A DNA stretch of 64,000 nt from Rehmannia glutinosa (lineage: Eukaryota > Streptophyta > Magnoliopsida > Lamiales > Orobanchaceae), in assembly GCA_016081115.2 (NCBI GenBank), contig CM071929.1:2976001-3040000 (forward strand), given 5' to 3'. The position numbers were made by a program, and so were the translations under genes. Numbering within the stretch: the first letter of the stretch is position 1; every line of letters begins with the position of its first letter. A model generated the notes under the pieces. The model was not told the origin of the DNA, searched no databases, and saw nothing but the letters and a program-made list of their open reading frames with translations. Shown piece by piece: positions 12,310 to 24,049 of this stretch.

Positions 12310-15224
12310 TCAATTGCCATGGACGAATGCAATTCCCTTTTCAATTGAACTTTTCAACTCAGGCTTGAGGGCTTGAGTCCTTGTTGCTCATAATCAGACA
12401 GAGGACCCAAACCAAAGACTTCCTCCACACCATTCTTCCCAAGTCTCACCTGTTAATGCCATCATAAAACTAATGTTATTAATAACATCACTTTAATGAC
12501 ATGCACAGAAAACTAAAGATTGTTTGCATGCATGCAACAACATATAGGTACCTCCCGAACATGCAAAAGTCGAGAAAATGCGAAATAGGGTAGGGACCAA
12601 AACGGTCAATTTTGGGTTTCTATATTCTTCTGGAGAGTGGGGATAGGGGCGTTAACAAACATGGGATATTGCCTCTTTTAACCCTGAAGTTCTGATGCCT
12701 TTCTCAGTTGGGCAGCCTATTCACATATGATTAAGACGCCCTTCTCAGCATCAAAATGACACTGTTGTTTTTCAACCAAAAACTTGTACATATAGCAATT
12801 ACACAAAAAACCAAGGGGTGTCTGTAGCAGTGAGATGGTTGAGGTTGTCCTCACACAAAAAATTTATAACACACCTTGGATGCAAAGAAAGGCAGCTCAG
12901 TCACAGTAGATTGCACATATGAACATTCCACAACATCTGGGACCCCATTAAGTCCTTTCAAGCAAGCATCAGCAAATATAGCCCCTGCATAGCTGCATGG
13001 TTAACAGAGTGGGATCAAGTTACTGTAAGAAATAATTTAATTGCATAGATCAACTAACAATTAGGTTTAAGGACAGTCTTGAACAAATATTTAGTTGCAC
13101 CATTTATTTTTTACCAGTATAGAAAAAAGCAGAGCGTGGAAAAAATGAAAACTGATTAAGATTGCTAAACTTTGGATTTGACATCACTTGTATAAGAGAT
13201 TTCAGAAATATGATCACTTTGCAATATTCTAGAAACTATGGGATAGTACCCAGCAGTAAATAGAATGATTATGCCTCAACTTTTTTTTCTATGGAAACAA
13301 CTTTCAAAAACACTGATTATGAAGGAGAAATGCTGGCTCCAATTGCACCATAAAGACACACACGCACCAGAACAAGGTATACACAGTAAGGATCATGATA
13401 TTATAACTCCAACTCAAAGGTGACCATACATATCAGATAATCCGTGTGACATTGAAAAGCCAAAACCAATCCTTATTCATTGTTCAACATAATATCATCC
13501 ACCAACATGTCCCAGCTCAGAACTCTACTGGAAGTACCAACACAAAAAACAATCAACGCAATGCAAGTAGAAGTTATCACTTACGCCATTGAAAGTGTAG
13601 CTGAACCCTTTCCAGCCTTAGCTTCAACAACTTCTGTCCCACCATCTTGTGTTCTTTTCGTAAGAGCTTTAATGTCTTCATCGGACAGGTTTGCTCTTGG
13701 TGAGGCCTGTAGTAAAACAATCAACATAAGTATCTTCTATACCATTGATGCCACAATAAAAGCAGATAAACAAATACAGCACTTGTGAAAACAATGGGAG
13801 AATGGTGACTCCAGCATGACCACCAATCACTGGTACATTGACATCTGCCAAAGAGAAAAAGGCAATTATTTTAGGTAGTTCATGGACCTCAGAGACGTAA
13901 AATCATAACCTTAAAGCAAGCACTATTATGTAAGTCATAGTGTAGGCATACCGGCTACATTGACATTGGCCTTGCCAGCATAGAATGTCTTGGCCCTAAC
14001 CACATCAAGAGTGGTCACACCAAACAGTCTCTTCTCGTCATAAACCCCATGGCTCTTGAAGACCTCAGCAGCGATTGGTACGGTTGAATTTACAGGGTTG
14101 CTAATCATATTGACAAGAGCCTAAATTTTGTGAAAAATTCACATCACAATTTTACTCTTAACACTTGACAGTAACAGAAAGTCGAAGCAAAAAATCAGTA
14201 CTATTAAAAGTAAGACTATATAAAGAAAGATAGGGATGTTACATTGGGGCAATACTTGGCAATGGCCTCACAAAGAGATTTGACAATGCCAGCATTAATC
14301 TTGAAGAGATCATCACGAGTCATGCCAGGCTTTCTTGGCACACCAGCTGGGATTATGACAACATCTGAACCCTCCAAAGCCTGTCCTAGCTGCTCATCCG
14401 CTGCATACCCCTTCACCTGCACATTCAAGCCAATACACAATTTCAGTAATATCATCAGAAACTGCACCAGATAAGTGAGAAACAAAGAAAGAAGGACATC
14501 AATGAAGACAACAGGAAATATGAAATGCACTGAAAGCGCAATAGCTCGTATGAATCAATATGCAAACTTTATGAGCACAACACAATCCTCATCATTCAAT
14601 CTCGAGTTGAGAACCAACGAAATTTTGCTTTCTATTTACTGACGGAAAATTAAAAAGAAATAAACCAGCTTCCTCAAACATTGATTAGGCTCTAGTCCAC
14701 AAAATCCGGAACAAAAACGAGAACCTCTTAAATCCAGTAATGTGGAAGTTGAGATGTAGCTAATCAAAGCCTCAGACTTAACAAAAATGGTGGAGAGAAT
14801 ATAATTAAGACATATGTTACAGATCCAAACCCAAACGAGAGCTGGATAATTGGTCCAGAACCTCAAACAAGTACCCCAATAACAATAAACAACTAAGTAA
14901 ACAAAAATGGAGGAAGAATCCCCAATTCAGACTAAAACAAATCGAGGAAAATCACAGAACCTCAGATCTGGTGTTAATGTGGCTGACGTCAGCAGCTACA
15001 CCGGGGGTGCCGGCGATATCGTAGAGAGCAAGCCTGGAGACAAGAGGATTCAACTTCATCAGAAGAGAAAGCGGCTGGCCGATACCGCCGGCGGCCCCCA
15101 AAATGGCCACCTTCCTTTCCGGCGCCGACTCCGATGAGAAGCCGCGGCTCGACAAATACGTCTTCGTGGCGGCGGATGAGGTGGTGCTCCTCCGGATAAC
15201 AGATCTCAACATTGCCGCCTTCAT
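12310..15224 (-). CDS. mMDH: Mitochondrial malate dehydrogenase, copy A (frameshift in last exon)
   Basis: NAD-dependent malate dehydrogenase of the mitochondrial matrix interconverts malate and oxaloacetate in the TCA cycle. Seven exons on the minus strand: 15224-14961, 14416-14243, 14120-13952, 13844-13783, 13706-13585, 12992-12875 and 12449-12310, all with GT-AG borders and compatible phases. Residues 1 to about 30 (Arg/Ser-rich) form a transit peptide. The NAD loop GAAGGIGQ is at 43-50. Substrate arginines are in VPRKPGMTR (R116, R122) and R188, substrate Asn at 154, and the catalytic pair is D185 and H212, so all expected active-site residues are present. In exon 7, after EQQGL, one base is missing compared with copy B. 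The frame then stops at TGA 12354-12356, giving 334 residues instead of 349 and losing the final helix. The older stop is at 12310-12312. The loss may be real or a sequence error. Confidence 0.93.
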
Positions 15225-15349
15225 TTTTCACTCTGAAGAATTGGTATGAGTGTGGGACTGTAGAGAGAAGGAAAATTTCAGAGAATAAAATGAACAGTGA
15301 AGAAATAAAAATTTGTGAAATTGGTGGGTTTTAGCAACAGTGGTCCCTC

Positions 15350-15363
15350 GAGGCGTCCGCCTC
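15350..15363 (-). promoter_or_regulatory. Palindromic promoter element shared by both MDH copies (copy A)
   Basis: The imperfect palindrome GAGGCGTCCGCCTC lies about 130 bp upstream of the copy A start codon. Read on the gene strand it is GAGGCGGACGCCTC. Nearly the same string (AGGCGGACGCCTCGA) occurs about 150 bp upstream of copy B, while much of the surrounding promoter has diverged. It also marks roughly where upstream homology of the duplicates begins to fade. A role as a regulatory site is inferred from conservation only. Confidence 0.5.
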
Positions 15364-15914
15364 TCAAAATCTCTGCTTTGTAATTAAGATTGGAAAATAA
15401 ATTAAATTACACATTATAAAAAAAATTCAATTTCAATTTGTGTTCAATTTAATTAATATTTTTTTGAAGGGAATTTAATTATATAATTTAGTAATAAGAA
15501 ATATGTGGAAACAATCAAATGTTTACTTTCGATTCAAATAAAGATCGTTGAATTTAATTCGATTAACATCAAACTAAAATTAAATATAATTTTGTATGTT
15601 TCCTTGGAAATTGAAATTCAAAAACGAGCTTGCATAGTTATCAATTCGATTCGATTCGATTCATCTATATTTATATGTGTTATGATCACTCATTTTGGAC
15701 TTGTATTGTTTATTTTTTTAGCTCATCCTTATAAATATCTTTGTTTTTTAATTTTTTATTTGAATTTTGAAAGAAAATAAGTGAAAATTAGAAATAATAA
15801 AAAAATGCTTGGAAATATGGGAATATCAAACCATTCTGTGTTTTTTTTCTTTTTCCAAAAAAAAAATGATTTTGAAAGATAATACTCGACTGTAATTGTG
15901 AATGTCCGCCCTTT

Positions 15915-15917
<3 letters not shown>

Positions 15918-15950
<33 letters not shown>
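15918..15950. repeat. (TA)n microsatellite
   Basis: An uninterrupted run of about 16 TA dinucleotides occurs upstream of MDH copy A. It is a simple sequence repeat and is likely to vary in length between individuals. Confidence 0.9.
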
Positions 15951-15954
<4 letters not shown>

Positions 15955-16246
15955 CATTCAATTTGAAAAACAGAGGATGTAATTTTAGTGTAATGCAAAA
16001 CATTTTAAATTTACATTTTTTAATTATATTGATAAAATAACATATAAGTACATGTCCTCCATAATTGCATTAAACATAAGCCTAAAATTTATCATATATA
16101 CTGGAAAAATATGAACATTAAGAAAAATATAATAAACATATAGACAGGAATTTTCATACTAAAAAGTATTGAAGATAGAAAGGAATAAAGCGCAGATCAG
16201 AAGACATGAATATGCAATACAAGAAAAGAGAAAAAAAGTAGTGATG

Positions 16247-16473
16247 CCCTTAGTGTTGTATGCAGTATGGTGTTTCTTGAGGCCGAAGGACTCAAGTTCG
16301 AATTACAATGTCTCCATGCATCACTTGGTCGAATTTGTCACAGAGAGTTTGTCTAGTACGATTTACCTGACTGATGTGGTAATTTGCATATTATTACGTC
16401 AAGTTCGAGTGTTTTCTTAGTGCGCGAAATGTATTGGCCGTTGGTTTTTCTTAAAAAAAAAATGAAAATAAAT
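16247..16473 (+). mobile_element. tRNA-derived SINE with 9-bp target duplication
   Basis: The element is about 227 bp. A box-B-like string AGTTCGAATTA (about 16295-16305) lies about 50 bp from its left end, as expected for an internal RNA polymerase III promoter. The right end is an A-rich tail (16452-16473). The element is flanked by perfect direct repeats GTAGTGATG at 16238-16246 and 16474-16482, as made by LINE-assisted insertion. Box A is weak. The family is not identified. Confidence 0.7.
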
Positions 16474-16642
16474 GTAGTGATGAGGTATATTCTCTTTTGC
16501 ATAGCTTTATGGATTCCTTTACACCAATGTTTTTTCTCACCTTCGCTTATATATTGAATAATCTTATATCGAATAAAGTTTTGACCCACTTCACTAAAAA
16601 GGAGCATTGAAGAGTTTCAAGTAGTACACACACTCATTCGTC

Positions 16643-18708
16643 GGGAAAATTGCAATTTTGATCCCGTAACTATAGAGCAGTAGCAATTTGGTCCCATTCA
16701 ATATTTTTGGCAAAAACACCCGTAACTTGTTGACATTCTCAATTTCAGGATTCTGTTTTGCCGGAAAATTGAATTTTTGCCAGAAAATCAAATTAATTGG
16801 GGATTTTGGGTTTTCTCTGGCCAAATTTGTACATGTTGGATATATTTAATTTACGTGGCACCTAAGTGACCATGCCCAATTCAAGTGGCACTTTCCTCCC
16901 AACGAAGCCAACATAAATCCGATCCGAATAAAAAAAAGAAAAGGTTTCTGTAATTTCACCACTGGTAGATGGGAAAAGAGACGAGGCGTGAGGGATGATC
17001 CACCTGGAACCTCGCTTTCACCTTAATCGGATTCGAAAGCAAAAGCACTTCAGTCGTGGAGAATGCATAATCGGATGGCCCGAAAGGCTTTTCCGGGGTG
17101 GTTGAAATCAAAAGATGAACTTCCTGAAAAATAAATTATTTTTAATTATTAATATCTTATTTAAATACTAACAAGTTAAATTAAAAATATATATATTTCA
17201 TTTATTAAATATTTTTAGTCAATGATCAATTGGGTAAATTGCAGTTTTAGCCCTGTAACTTTGGGGTAGTTGCAATTCTAGTCCTTTATCTTTTAAAGTT
17301 GCATTTTTGGTCCTGGGCAATTTTGCCCTTATGGCTAAATAGCATTTTTAGTCCTACGACTTTCGAGCATTAACAGTTTTAGTCATTAACACATCATAGC
17401 TAATTTATCTAGATAAACCCAGATTTTATAGAATAAAAGATTCATATTTTCTGACACATATTTTGTTCGTGTTATTGTTATACCTACTTAAATCCAGTCT
17501 CTATTCAGAGGTTTTAATATGATTGTTCCAATATGTTATCTTGTCGTGGTATTCTTGGGCATACACTGTCCAAATTTGATGATATGTCATATTAGTAGCG
17601 GATCCAGGATTTTTGAAATTGGGGTACCATAGATTTTTAAAAAAATGTGCATATAAATATTGTTAATTATTTAAAGTCATAGTACAAAATGTTTTTTAAA
17701 ATTTTGTAAAAGTTGATTATGTAACCGTACATGAAAAATTAACACACATATATAAAAGAAATAATTAGAATAATTAAGAAAACAAGACACAACAAAACAC
17801 AATTTTGGTAACATTATTGATATTATTAGATTTTTGTTTTTGATATTTTTAGTTTTGTAGGTTTTGACTTTTGCCATGGTTTATTTATTCAAGTTGCTAA
17901 GTTAATGTTTTAAATTTTGAAATTTTATTGTGAGTATTTGTATTGTTTTATTTGAATTTTCTAATTCTATTTTTACTTTTTGTAAAAATAGAGGTACAGA
18001 TTTATTATTAATTTTTTCTTTACTAAAAAATATAGTTGAATTTTTTCAGTTAACTGTACCCCCAATTTTGTACGTTGATCTGTCGTTGTGTCCTATAAGG
18101 TAGACATCTTGGACAATTGTCCAGATCCATTTTCTCGGAGAAAATTCTCCTCACCAATTGTTAATTACATAAATATAATAAATATAACTAAAAGTTCTTA
18201 ATAAACCTAGACTCTGATACCATTTTGAGCAAAATACTTAGTCAAATAAGTCATTGATGTGTATAAGGGTATTCTTGGTATTTTGAAAATATTAAATAAA
18301 CCAGGGGACCAATTTTGCAACAACTTGAAATTTACAGGACCAAAATTGCTTAGGTATGAAACATATAGGACCAATTTTGCAAAAACAATCAAACTTACAG
18401 GATCAATTTTGCAAACTCAATACTTATAGGACCGAAATTGCTATAGTTATAGGACCAATTTTGCAATTTTCCTGTGACCACTTAGGCGCCATGTCATTTA
18501 GATCTATCTAGTGTGTTCAAATTTGGCTAGAGGAAACCCAAAATCCCCAATTAATTGATTTTCCGGCAAAAATTCAATTTTCCGGCAAAACAGAGTCCTG
18601 AAATTGAGAATGTCAAGAAGCTACAGGGTGTTTTTGCTAAAAAAAAATATTAAACGGGACCAAATTGCTACTGCTCTATAGTTACGGGACTAAAATTGCA
18701 ATTTTCCC
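16643..18708. mobile_element. MULE-like element with about 240-bp inverted ends
   Basis: Long terminal inverted repeats start GGGAAAATTGCAATTTT. The left arm runs from 16643 to about 16875 and the right from about 18470 to 18708; they match over most of their length. Flanks are CTCATTCGTC (16633-16642) and CTCACTCGTC (18709-18718), a 9-10 bp duplication with one mismatch, which is typical of Mutator-like elements. No transposase reading frame is visible, so it is non-autonomous. The inside holds further nested fragments: a related aaattgcagttttag end at about 17233, and a gcggatccaggattttt...gtacgttgatctg pair at about 17598-18090. Confidence 0.75.
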
Positions 18709-21103
18709 CTCACTCGTCACTTAATGCCTCAAAGTAATTTAATTATATGATTAATTGGGCTTTTTCGTTTATCATAGTTAATTATTGAGGAAATACCACA
18801 AAATACCCTGATTTTTAGAAGAAAAAAAACAAAAATACACACCCATCACAAAAATACCCCATCCACTCCTTCCCATGACAAAAATACCCTACTTTTGGTT
18901 TCAAAATCCATCAGTCGCTCCTCAACTTTCACCCCAAATGAAACTCTCCTCCTCTGTCATCACCGTCCTCCTGTGATATATCGAGTCTCTATTTCCATGG
19001 CTTGAAATATGGGAAAAGCCATCTGAGACACAATCCATAATTTCTTAAGGTATGAATTTTTTTAGCTGCCTTAATCTGTGGGTGTACTGTGTGTTTTATA
19101 TGTGTGGACGAGTAAAGCTTGAACATCGAATGTGGTTTTTTTTTCTAATTTGATTCGATTATGTCGTTTTTTTCGTGGTATTGCTGCAATTCTGTGTAAT
19201 TTCAGTTTTTTATTGATTTTTTTTAGGGTTTCTTCATCATCTTTTTTCCTTTTAGCATACCCCCCCACCCAAAAAAAATAAATTAATTCATTTCTTAACG
19301 ATAAATAGGTACTGTGAATTTGATCTGTTGCTCAATTTGGACAGTTGTCATTGCCTGTCTATCAAGTGCAATTTACTTTTACACGAAAGTGGGAAGCATG
19401 AACTGCTAGATAACTTCCAGTGCATATGTTTGTTATCAAAGCTATTTTTACCAAAACAGTCCCCTAAACACGGTGAATCAATGCAAGCTGCGGATAATTC
19501 TCATTCTCCGAGCACAACCCTACTTTTGGATTATATTTTGCTCACTTGTTTAAGCAGTCTAAAACCCTGCTTACCGTGTGTGTACTTGTTAATATGTTTT
19601 GAAATTTGAGAGTCTGTGGAGAAAATGGGAATTATTATCTTTTCAAGAAATTATGACCACTCTCAAGTTGTGCACTGTGTCATTCACTCGCCATAGTAAT
19701 TTGCGATTATTTACACAAGGCAAAATTGGAAAAATGTCATCTTTAGAGCAAAAGATTATAAAAATAGCACTCTCAAGTTGTTGCTGATGCATGCTTTTTC
19801 TGTGTTCTTTTATTATTTTGTGATTTGAAGTTTTTCGTTTGTTTCGATGTTGTTTCGAAGTTGTTTCTTGTATGTTTCTTTTGTTCTTTTATGTATTTTC
19901 CATTTATTTTGTTTTTTTTATTGTTTTCGATTTGTTGCATTATCTATCCATTGTGTATCTTTTTTACTTTTTTTGTAGTGAATGTGAGATTTTTTGTTGC
20001 TTGTTATGCCAAGCATTTTATTGTTGGGAAGGCTATGGACGTCGAAGCGTCCGAGATAGAGAATGAACAAGCAAGGCTCAGTCATCTGCTTCACAATCAT
20101 GCTAGTTGAAGCTGCAAAATGGTGATGACGATGACAACGACATCCTAATGATTTTAGAGAATTGTTAATATGTAACTCTTAATGATGGTGTAATCAGTTG
20201 AAACATGTAAGAAACATAAATGAAACATGTAAGAAACAATTGTGAAACAGGGGATCATGTGATAAAAGTTTCTAGTAAATTAGCACAGTCTAATGAGTCG
20301 TGTGTTTTGGAGTGAGCTTGTATGCATTCGAAACTCGGAAATGTTCAAACTTTTAAGAACTCATATTTAAACTCAATCCAATCTTAGACTCAGTCCTATA
20401 ACCATTAATTCCATTAATTAACTTATTTTATAACTTTTGAAAAACATTATTGAAAAGAAACATTATTAGAAACATATTTTTAATTAACAAAAATATATCT
20501 TATATCGTAGAATCAGGGAGTAATTGTCAACCAAATGATGAGTAACTGATGAAAGCAAAACCCGATTTACATGGGTTTTTTTAGTTTTCACGTGAATAAA
20601 CTCAACATGTTGATGAAATTAATGAAAGTAGTGAGATGTAGTGACCATAAGCACAATTGAGCAAAGTATAAGCAGGGTTACAAATGATAACAAACTAGTG
20701 TATCTGAAAAATTAAATCAATCTGTATTGTACATCCATCTCTGGGGAAGATCTTTACTTATTTGATTAGAGACTCAAAAAAGTTTGCAGATAGCATAAAT
20801 CTTTATCCTAAAGCTAAAGTAAACGGAAATATTCACCAACTCCCTAGAACAAAGTTGGAATACTCTCTATTTTCTCCCCATTGTCCATTGTGGCATACCA
20901 CAACTGAGATTTTCACCATGCAACTGTGGAATATAATGAAAAGTTGGCTAAGTGAAACATATAAGAAACATAAATGAAACATGTATGAAACAACAAAGAA
21001 ACAACAAACATGTTTGGAACAACAAAGAAACAAAAAGAAACCAACGCAAAAAATCAGGAAAATGGGTATTTTTGTCAAAAATCAAATGAAAAATGGGTAT
21101 TTT

Positions 21104-22364
21104 TGTTAGATAAATGTTTTTATCATGATTTTGATGATTTTATTAAAATGAGTTTTATACCAAAACAATGTCTCTAAATGTTGTCCCAATACCTCCGATC
21201 GATCTAAAATGTTTTTACTATTTTTCGGAGTATTTCTTGGGGTTTATTTTCGATTTAAAATTGGACAACACTTTTGTTTCGGGCTCGACCGGTCGCCCTA
21301 TAGGGCAACCCGTACACGAGTTGAGTTTTGAAACAGAAAATGGGACGTAAGAAAAAAAAGGCGGGGCGGCGGTCGACCAGGTGGGCGGCGGCCGGTGTGG
21401 TCGGCCGGTCGGCCGTGGCGACCTGCACTGCAAGTTGGATTTTTGTTCCGGACTTCTCTGTTTCGTAAAACGTCAAAGGCAACCGGTCAGCTGGGAGAGC
21501 GACCGTCGCACCCCCTTCGACCGGTCCCCCCGTGTAAAAATTCGAGAATTCAATTTCAATCTTATCTCTGTGACCGGTCGAACCCCATGTTTGACAATAA
21601 AGAAACTATCCGCTATTGCGTTTTGCATGAGCTTTTCCCTATTTTGTGGGATTGATTTCTAACAACTATATTGATGATTTTAAATGGTTTCTTTTGCAGC
21701 AAATCACTCCCCGAGGAGGAGCCAATGTCACGGAAATCAAAGTCAAGACCTCTCCTATAAATAGAGGCTTCATTCAAGCAACAAGATACAACACTCTATA
21801 CAAGCAAAGAGCAAACAAAGCAAACACTTTCATATATCTTGTTGTATTAGCCTTAGCACTTTCACTTGCACAAATTTGAGGTCTAGGCTTTCAATTCTTG
21901 ATTACACTTGTACTCATATTGTATCAATCATTATTGAGTTGTAATCTTGATTTTGGTCATCATTCAACACAAGACATCCTTGTGAGTATTCTTGTGGTAA
22001 GAATACACTTGGATGATCTAGGTGATAGGTGTTTGAAGGTTGTGGTAATCTTCAAAGGTGTTGTAAGAGGATTGTGGTAATCCTCGAGGTGGTGTAAGAG
22101 GGTTGTGGTAATCCTCAAGGTGTTGTATTAATTTTTGGTAAATTAATAAAATCCTTTTTCTTTTGAAATCCATCCAGGATATCTTGGGGTGGTAGAGGAT
22201 TAGGCCCTAGGTGGGTTGAACCTCTTTAAATCGACGAGTGTTGTTTTATTTCCGCATTTACATTCTCGTCTTTGGTTGATTATTCGAAAAAAAAAGAGGG
22301 CAATATCGAAAAAACGAGATAATCTATTCACCCCTCTAGATTATCGTAGCCACTTGGACTAACA
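21104..22364 (+). repeat. copia-1 5' LTR
   Basis: The 1,261-bp LTR starts TGTTAGATAAATG and ends GGACTAACA. It is near-identical to 28260-29513 except for scattered single-base differences and indels, concentrated in the GC-rich part (about 21286-21590). It carries a TATA box (TATAAATA, 21756-21763), probably driving the element's transcript. Palindromic GACCGGTC motifs occur at 21286-21295, 21518-21526 and 21572-21580. Confidence 0.93.
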
Positions 22365-22366
22365 AG

Positions 22367-22380
22367 TGGTATCAAAGCCA
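22367..22380 (+). other. copia-1 primer-binding site
   Basis: TGGTATCAAAGCCA lies two bases after the 5' LTR. It matches the complement of the 3' end of plant initiator methionine tRNA (TGGTATCAGAGC) with one difference. This tRNA normally primes minus-strand synthesis of copia elements. Confidence 0.85.
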
Positions 22381-22420
22381 AACTCTTTGGCTAGCTCGTT
22401 CGAGTAAAGAGGAAAGATCC

Positions 22421-24028
22421 ATGGCTACGAATGACGCTTATCTCACCACGGCGCCTCCACCAACAAGCCACCATTGTTCGACGCAACAACTACGCATTTT
22501 GGAAAGACCGTATGGAATGCTTTCTACAAGGGTGCGGATTTGACATATGGAATGTGGTTATTGAAGGAGTTGATCAACCAACGAAAAAAATGGAGGATGG
22601 CACCTCGACTCCTAAACCTTTCAAGGAGTTCGATGAAAATGATAAGAAGGCTTTTCTCTAAACGGTAAGGCCTTGAATATTTTGCATTGCTCACTTACCG
22701 CCACCGAGTATAATCGCATACGAGGCATAAGGTCGGCACATGAGGTTTGGGAAAAATTGGAGACTATATATGAAGGGACAAAGAAGGTCAAGCAAGCTAG
22801 AAAGACCATGCTTGTTAAAGACTTTGAAAACTTTAACATGTATGATGGTGAAAGCATCTCAAGATGGTGGAAAGGTTTGACAACATTGTCAATCCTCTTG
22901 TGGCCCTCGGTAAAGTCATCTCCGAAGAAGACAAAGTGACTAAGGTATTGAATGCTCTTCCCGGCTCATGGTCCGAAAAGGTGACGGCAATCACGGAAGC
23001 ACAAAATCTTGAGACACTCAAGTTTGACGAGCTCATCGGGAACCTCCTCATCTATGAAGTCTATCTCGAGGAGAGGAAAAATACCAAACCAACCATCAAT
23101 CAATCGGGTATGCAAAATATTCCTAAAGGTCTTGTTTCCTCTTCTAATAATGCATACTATGATAATGATGATGATGATGAGAGACGACCGCACTTGTTCG
23201 AAAATTTGCAAAATTTGTGAATAAAAATAAAGCAAGAAAACCAAGAGATAATGCTTGCTTTAAGTGCGGAAAGCCCGGGCACTTCATAGCCGAGGTGCCC
23301 AAAACTCAATGAGGAGGAACAAAAGAAAAAGAAGCTTTTTCCGAAAAGAAGGCTCTAAAAATGCGGATGTCAAAACTTGGGATGAGCTACTCGAGACATC
23401 CGACGAGGAAGGTGAAACCGAACATGGTCTTATGGCTATGGACGATGAAAATAATGAGGTGCGCTCTAACTCATCTACCTCCTCCTTAGTTGATGAATTG
23501 CAATGTGATTTTGATGAGTTGCAAAATGAATTTCAAAAATTAATTGTTAAATACAAGAGTTTAAAGAAGGAGCATAAAGAGCTTAAAATAGAAAAGGATA
23601 AATTATTTACATCTTATGAGACTCTTGATCATGTTCATGCTATTACCCTTACTCAAATTCAAACTCTTGAAACCGAGAAACAAATGCTCACTAATGATAT
23701 TGATAATTTGAAAAAGGATGTGCATCGTTTTAATTTAAGTACGGATAAGGTTACTAAAATTTTAGATGCACAAAGAGGTGAGCATTCAAAACAAGGACTT
23801 GGTTACAAACCATTTCAAAAAGTCTTTAAGAAAAATAACCAAGGTCCGACTTTCATACGTGCTAGTAGCTCTCATACTCCTACTTGTTTTTATTGTGGCA
23901 AAATTGGACATTATGCTAATAATTGCAAATTGAGAAATAGCTCTAGTTATATTTGGAGACCCAAAGGTCTCAAAACTAACCCCATGGACCCCAAAATTAT
24001 AGGGTACCTAAAAGAAATGATTTTGTAG
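22421..24028 (+). pseudogene. copia-1 gag remnant
   Basis: The capsid-like region starts at the first ATG after the primer site (MATNDAYLTTAPPP). It continues in several frames because of indels: NNYAFWKDRMECFLQGCGFDIW at about 22475-22560, then a segment ending near 23220. A 254-codon open stretch (23264-24028) has a heptad-like coiled coil and a complete CX2CX4HX4C knuckle (CFYCGKIGHYANNC, about 23884-23925). A second knuckle near 23253-23300 is broken by one extra base just before its last Cys. The product would be a nucleocapsid protein packaging element RNA. Confidence 0.85.
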
Positions 24029-24049
24029 GTAATAGGGGCTATAACAACC

